From: an uncultured archaeon
GTDB lineage: Archaea; Thermoproteota; Nitrososphaeria; Conexivisphaerales; CALBHZ01
NCBI GenBank assembly: GCA_937892815.1
Contig: CALBHZ010000018.1
Coordinates: forward strand, 1-9,883
Reading direction: 5' to 3'
DNA: 9,883 nucleotides
Positions 7,556 through 9,883 of this stretch are shown piece by piece (the stretch's first letter is position 1; the number at the start of each line of letters is the position of its first letter). The position numbers were made by a program, and so were the translations under genes. Below the pieces are notes generated by a model. That model saw nothing but the letters and a program-made list of their open reading frames with translations, searched no databases and was not told the origin of the DNA.

Positions 7556-7633
7556 GGGCCCGTGGCCTAGCATGGATAAGGCGTCGGCCTCCGGAGCCGG
7601 AGATCCCGGGTTCGAGTCCCGGCGGGCCCGCCA
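7556..7633 (+). tRNA. tRNA-Arg, anticodon CCG, with encoded CCA
   Basis: All arms fold. The acceptor is GGGCCCG (7556-7562) with CGGGCCC (7623-7629). The D stem is GCCT/AGGC, with GG and A20 (an arginine identity base) in the loop. The anticodon stem is TCGGC/GCCGG, with one T-G pair, around the loop CTCCGGA. The T stem is CCGGG/CCCGG around TTCGAGT. The discriminator is G7630 and CCA is at 7631-7633. The anticodon CCG (7591-7593) reads CGG. No intron is present. The gene is divergent from the PadR operon. From base 7583 on, its sequence is repeated 1358 bases downstream, so it may be the target gene of an integrated element. Confidence 0.96.
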
Positions 7634-7644
7634 CTTACAGCCCA
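7583..7644 (+). repeat. Direct repeat copy 1: 3' part of tRNA-Arg plus 11 downstream bases
   Basis: This matches 8941-9002 at 60 of 62 positions; the differences are C7591/G8949 and C7632/T8990. The repeat runs from tRNA position 26 through CCA and 11 bases beyond. Identity stops sharply at both ends. As an att site this would be the copy that keeps the tRNA gene whole. Confidence 0.9.
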
Positions 7645-7921
7645 GTTTAGAGTAGCCTTACACGGTTCTCCAGCATAGTTCTATATTCAGTATTTGTAGG
7701 ATTTTCCTAAAACATGGGGAGTGATGGGGGAGTTGAAGGTACTATATTCCAGAGGAGTGGCAGGTTCAGGAGGTATTATAGCGGTTTTATAGGCGGTAAG
7801 GTAACGTGTGAAAGCTTACCAGAATGTCTAGGCATAGTAAAAGCACTTTGTACAGGTGCCTTATGGGTGTACAGCCAATACTGTTTCCATTTAACTTCTC
7901 TACTATCTTCCTAGCCATATG
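7645..7921. other. Stretch without a recognised gene between tRNA-Arg and vapBC
   Basis: Apart from one short unconvincing reading frame on the plus strand (ATG 7714, 66 codons, stop ending 7914) nothing is recognised. That frame would encode a protein with GGKVTCESLPECLG and three more cysteines, but it resembles no family I know. It has no box A or ribosome site at good spacing and may be non-coding or decayed sequence of the inserted segment. Confidence 0.4.
7714..7914 (+). CDS. Doubtful short open frame, 66 residues, unknown
   Basis: ATG at 7714 opens a frame of 66 codons with a glycine- and arginine-rich first half and a cysteine-containing, more hydrophobic second half. I recognise no domain, and no ribosome site precedes the ATG. 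It lies inside the repeat-bounded segment, upstream of vapB on the same strand. It may be a chance frame or the remnant of an element gene. Confidence 0.15.
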   Translation: MGSDGGVEGTIFQRSGRFRRYYSGFIGGKVTCESLPECLGIVKALCTGALWVYSQYCFHLTSLLSS

Positions 7922-7930
7922 CTTTTATAG
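7922..7930 (+). promoter_or_regulatory. Box A promoter of the first vapBC pair
   Basis: CTTTTATAG is centred near 7926 and predicts transcription from about 7952. The leader of about 27 bases contains the ribosome site AGGTGGG (7968-7974) ahead of the ATG at 7979. Confidence 0.5.
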
Positions 7931-7978
7931 TAACCGAATAATAAGTCTTACTTGGAATAGGCTACCTAGGTGGGAAGA

Positions 7979-8170
7979 ATGTCATTAGTTGCTAAGGCTA
8001 TATATGAGAAGGGGGTATTGAAGCTCTTGGAGGATATAGATCTAAAGGATGGTGAGGAGGTTATTGTTATTGTGAGACGGAAACCCAACATAGATAGATT
8101 TGTTGGTATACTTGGTAAGGCTTCAGCCGAGGAGCTGGAGGCTTATGAGGAGGAGGTATATAGTTCTTGA
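7979..8170 (+). CDS. vapB: VapB-type antitoxin, DUF104-like
   Basis: This gives 63 residues from the ATG at 7979, chosen over the in-frame GTG at 7970 because AGGTGGG (7968-7974) lies 4 bases before it. The first half, KAIYEKGVLKLLEDIDLKDG followed by EEVIVIV, is the beta-rich DNA-binding fold of archaeal DUF104 antitoxins. The acidic second half (VGILGKASAEELEAYEEEV) would wrap the toxin. It normally neutralises the PIN ribonuclease encoded downstream and represses its own promoter. The stop overlaps the toxin start as TTGA. A second pair at 9112-9779 has a related antitoxin sharing GVLK, DGEE/EGEE and GILGK motifs. Confidence 0.88.
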   Translation: MSLVAKAIYEKGVLKLLEDIDLKDGEEVIVIVRRKPNIDRFVGILGKASAEELEAYEEEVYSS

Positions 8171-8613
8171 TTTTCGTGGACACCAATATATTCTATAATA
8201 TCCTCTACGAGACAGAACTAACTCTGAAGGCTAAGAAGGTGGTTGATCTTCTAGTAGAGCCTGTCATATCTGTAATAGTCTATAATGAGTTAGTCCATGT
8301 CACGTTTAGAGCATACGCTAGACGTAAATACGGTATAACTAGCTATCACGAATTCAAGAAATTCTTTATAGAAAAGGGGATAGAAGCATTTGAAGAGCCG
8401 TTGAAAGACATTCATGAGCTTTTAGAGGGGCTAGACGTGAAGATACTAAGTGATCATCAGTCAGTAGAGGAGCTTAGAGAGGTTATTACTAAATATAGGC
8501 TCCTACCGACTGATGCTCAAATAGCGATTACGTGTAAATATTATGGTATACCAACTATTGCTACATTAGATGAAGATTTTAAACGAATACCATGGCTAAA
8601 GACAATACCATAA
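8167..8613 (+). CDS. vapC: VapC toxin, PIN-domain ribonuclease
   Basis: This 148-residue PIN domain carries all four expected acidic positions: D5 (FVDTN), E41 (VYNELVH), D116 (LPTDAQIA) and D135/D137 (TLDEDF), which bind Mg2+/Mn2+ for RNA cleavage. The start is TTG at 8167, overlapping the antitoxin stop, with GGAGGT about 10 bases upstream. The C-terminal DEDFKRIPWL is identical in the second toxin of this window. VapC enzymes usually cut tRNA or rRNA at specific sites; the target here is unknown. The pair lies between two copies of tRNA-Arg sequence, consistent with a cargo gene that stabilises an inserted element. Confidence 0.9.
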   Translation: MIFVDTNIFYNILYETELTLKAKKVVDLLVEPVISVIVYNELVHVTFRAYARRKYGITSYHEFKKFFIEKGIEAFEEPLKDIHELLEGLDVKILSDHQSVEELREVITKYRLLPTDAQIAITCKYYGIPTIATLDEDFKRIPWLKTIP

Positions 8614-8940
8614 AACTCTTGAAAACAAATACAGAGACAAGAGGGAAATGCATTATGTCCATGAGTGCAACCCACATATTGAGGAGACACTAATGATGAT
8701 AAAACAGACAGTAGTATTCTCAATCCTGTATGCTAAGCCTATTAGCTACATACTAGCAGCCCACGCATAATCAAACTTTTCGCAAAACGCCTCTATTACA
8801 AAGCTTCATTGTAAAAGACCCACACCTATGAGGTTACCTCTTGCAATAACTGTCCCATATACTAGGTAAATAGGTATGAAAACTATACCCAATTGTTCCC
8901 CCCAGATTAATATCAAATTCTGGGACAGAAGCTTATGAGT
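8614..8940. other. 327-base stretch with short decayed-looking frames
   Basis: No complete recognisable gene is seen. On the plus strand one frame is open from 8600 to a stop ending at 8770; its ATG at 8648 would give 40 residues (HECNPHIEETLMMIKQ, then a hydrophobic tail). On the minus strand a frame from TTG at 8916 to 8806 gives 36 residues, mostly hydrophobic (LGIVFIPIYLVYGTVIA). Neither resembles a family I know. They may be worn fragments of element genes. Confidence 0.35.
8907..8914 (+). promoter_or_regulatory. Box A-like TTAATATC before the partial tRNA copy
   Basis: These eight bases are identical to those 30 bases upstream of the intact tRNA-Arg (7526-7533). The surrounding sequence is not similar, so this is not simply part of the repeat. 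If used with the same spacing, transcription would start near 8937, four bases before the tRNA-like sequence. An AT-rich octamer can recur by chance. Confidence 0.25.
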
Positions 8941-8988
8941 GTCGGCCTGCGGAGCCGGAGATCCCGGGTTCGAGTCCCGGCGGGCCCG
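8941..8988 (+). pseudogene. 3' part of tRNA-Arg with anticodon GCG: att remnant or split-tRNA 3' half
   Basis: The sequence covers tRNA positions 26-73: a complete anticodon arm, variable region, T arm and 3' acceptor strand, with no 5' half in front. Within the mature tRNA the sole difference from the intact gene is position 34 (C to G at 8949), changing the anticodon from CCG to GCG, another normal archaeal arginine anticodon (codons CGC/CGU). All stems are intact. Start at 25/26 equals a known splitting position of trans-spliced archaeal tRNAs. No matching extra 5' half is in the window. It is entered as a pseudogene by default; it could be a functional half gene. Confidence 0.55.
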
Positions 8989-9002
8989 CTACTTACAGCC
9001 CA
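8941..9002 (+). repeat. Direct repeat copy 2: 3' part of tRNA-Arg
   Basis: This is the partner of 7583-7644 with 60 of 62 bases identical. It lacks the acceptor 5' strand and the D arm. CCA is changed to CTA. As an att site this would be the far boundary of an inserted element. Confidence 0.9.
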
Positions 9003-9111
9003 TTATACGAAGTTTCTCCTTTCTCATGAAGAGTTGATGTAGCCGAAGTTTGGGTAGAGAGCTTGCCTGTTTCTTTTATCAAAGGCAACCATGGTTGATA
9101 ATCCTGAAGGG

Positions 9112-9570
9112 CTAGGAGACTGCCGTAAGCCACGGAATACGCTTGAAATCTTCGTCAAAGGTTAGGATTGTATTTATGCCGTAGTGTTTGCATGTCAACG
9201 CTACGATAGCGTCTTTGGGTGATAGTCTATAGTTGTCCATGACATTGATTATTTCGCTTACGTCTACATCGGCATCTGCTATAATTTTTACGTATAGCTC
9301 CTTTAGTAGTGAGGCGAACATGTTTAAGCTCTCCTTTGCAAAACCTATGCCCTTGCTCTTAACAAGCTTTCTTAAGTCGTAAGCCCTCCTTACGCTATGC
9401 TTATTCATCGCCTCTCTTCTCACAATAAAGTGGAGTACTTCATCGACGACTCCAATACTTGCTATTAGCAGCGGGTACCTGTTGAGGAGCTCTTCTGCTC
9501 TAGAAGCTCGTGCCCCTTCATAGAGTAGTTGAATGAACACGTTAGAGTCTACGAAAACATAATCCCTCAT
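9112..9570 (-). CDS. vapC: VapC toxin, PIN-domain ribonuclease (second pair)
   Basis: This gives 152 residues from the ATG at 9570, chosen because it overlaps the antitoxin stop as ATGA; a GTG at 9582 in the same frame would add four residues. The acidic PIN residues are D8 (FVDSN), E44 (VVDEVLH), D120 (LSPKDA) and D139/D141 (TFDEDF). It is related to the toxin at 8167-8613: both share the CK.YGI.TI and DEDFKRIPWL ends, but the rest has diverged, so this is not a fresh duplication. The role is presumed RNA cleavage restrained by the antitoxin encoded just upstream. It converges on the partial tRNA copy. Confidence 0.9.
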   Translation of the reverse strand: MRDYVFVDSNVFIQLLYEGARASRAEELLNRYPLLIASIGVVDEVLHFIVRREAMNKHSVRRAYDLRKLVKSKGIGFAKESLNMFASLLKELYVKIIADADVDVSEIINVMDNYRLSPKDAIVALTCKHYGINTILTFDEDFKRIPWLTAVS

Positions 9571-9779
9571 AAAGGCTCCCACTCAGCTTCAGCTAGCAGT
9601 TCCTCTATTTCCTCCTCGCTGACCTTACCCAGTATACCCCTATATCTCCGTAGAATTCGCTTCCGCTCTTCTCCTACTGAAACGAGCACAGCGATCCTTT
9701 CCTCTCCTTCCCTAAGTTCTATTGGTTCAAGTGGTTTCAGCACCCCATTCTCATACTTGACCCTAACAACTTTAGACAG
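9567..9779 (-). CDS. vapB: VapB-type antitoxin, DUF104-like, with apparent CTG start
   Basis: The frame upstream of the second toxin reads KVVRVKYENGVLKPLEPI, ELREGEERIAVLV and, at the end, RGILGKVSEEEIEELLAEAE, then a stop overlapping the toxin ATG. This is a textbook DUF104 antitoxin. No ATG, GTG or TTG occurs near its N-terminus: the frame runs back to a TAA at 9795-9797 through CTG TCT AAA GTT. Starting at CTG (9777-9779) gives 70 residues beginning M-SKVVRV, the usual start of the family. GGTGG at 9786-9790 lies 6 bases before that CTG. An internal GTG would remove the first strand. An out-of-frame ATG at 9791-9793 leaves open a one-base frameshift, real or from sequencing. Confidence 0.8.
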   Translation of the reverse strand: MSKVVRVKYENGVLKPLEPIELREGEERIAVLVSVGEERKRILRRYRGILGKVSEEEIEELLAEAEWEPL

Positions 9780-9790
9780 CCTCCACCACC
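9780..9790 (-). promoter_or_regulatory. Ribosome binding site of the second vapB
   Basis: GGTGGTGGAGG on the minus strand runs up to the CTG at 9779. The GGTGG part has normal spacing of 6 bases and supports initiation at CTG in the absence of a standard start codon. A weak AT-rich box A candidate lies at 9816-9826. Confidence 0.45.
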
Positions 9791-9797
9791 CATGTTA

Positions 9798-9883
9798 AGT
9801 ATGTTCTTTCAAGCCAATTATCTTTTTCCTTAGTTGCGCGTTTCCGGATTAACTGTGATATCCTAAGGGATATTATTTGTAAA
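9798..9883. other. Right-end upstream region of the second vapBC pair
   Basis: No gene is recognised. AAAAGATAATT on the minus strand (9816-9826) could be the box A of the vapBC pair, with a transcript start near 9794. The remainder shows no repeat or RNA structure that I can support. Confidence 0.3.

Larger units (their letters stand above)
7583..9002. mobile_element. Candidate small integrated element or remnant between tRNA-Arg repeats, carrying vapBC
   Basis: A segment of about 1.3 kb is bounded by 62-base direct repeats, one inside an intact tRNA-Arg and the other a 3' fragment. This is the classic footprint of tyrosine-recombinase integration in archaea. Its cargo is a VapBC pair, a common passenger on mobile DNA. 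No integrase gene is recognisable inside, so it would be a decayed or satellite-like insertion. Alternatives are an unequal duplication of the tRNA region, or a 3'-half tRNA gene (see 8941-8988). Confidence 0.45.

Noticed and set aside
7473..7634. N-terminal extension of the PadR gene to 7634
   Set aside because: The extra residues are the antisense translation of tRNA-Arg (PPGLEPGISGS type), and the promoter and palindromes lie inside it.
8541..8723. Minus-strand 60-codon frame overlapping the 3' end of the first vapC
   Set aside because: It is antisense to the conserved PIN C-terminus, with no domain or ribosome site.
8690..8770. C box (ATGATGA) of a possible C/D-box guide RNA near 8692
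   Set aside because: No CTGA D box occurs at a fitting distance downstream, and the site lies within a possible worn reading frame.
9529..9798. Plus-strand 89-codon serine-rich frame
   Set aside because: It is the antisense reading of the second vapB; the serine runs reflect Glu/Arg codons of the antitoxin.
1..9883. CRISPR array or insertion sequence
   Set aside because: No regularly spaced repeats, transposase motifs or terminal inverted repeats were found. The only long repeat is the tRNA-derived pair.

Overview
The window looks archaeal, most likely a thermophilic member of the Thermoproteota (Crenarchaeota). The evidence is: TATA-type box A elements about 26 bases upstream of start codons with little or no leader; strong GGAGG/GGTGG ribosome sites only inside operons; TTG starts and 4-14 base gene overlaps; an archaeal tRNA-Arg with encoded CCA; and two VapBC pairs whose antitoxins are DUF104-like. 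Genus cannot be decided from the sequence.

Left end, 1-1742, minus strand: a molybdenum hydroxylase operon of the carbon monoxide dehydrogenase/xanthine dehydrogenase family, in the order FAD subunit (coxM-like), 2Fe-2S subunit (coxS-like), molybdenum subunit (coxL-like, cut by the window edge). An 81-base divergent promoter region separates it from a plus-strand flavoprotein (1824-3146) of the CoA-disulfide reductase/NAD(P)H oxidase family with a single cysteine at the redox position.

Middle, 3148-7472, minus strand: a tight four-gene operon of PadR regulator, LolD/MacB-type ABC ATPase, secreted membrane-anchored protein with five Ig-like (COG1361/NEW3-like) repeats, and FtsX/MacB-type permease. 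Palindromes directly upstream of the PadR start suggest autoregulation. The permease and the flavoprotein converge with one base between their stop codons.

Right, 7556-9883: an intact tRNA-Arg(CCG) followed by about 1.3 kb holding a VapBC pair, then a near-perfect copy of the 3' part of the same tRNA gene (62 bases, 60 identical). The copy starts exactly at tRNA position 26, and its only change within the mature tRNA is at anticodon position 34, giving GCG. Two explanations compete: att repeats of an integrated element or its remnant, or a 3'-half gene of a split, trans-spliced tRNA-Arg(GCG). Beyond it lies a second VapBC pair, on the minus strand, whose antitoxin has no standard start codon and appears to begin at CTG. 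The tRNA half-copy is the most unusual feature of the window.
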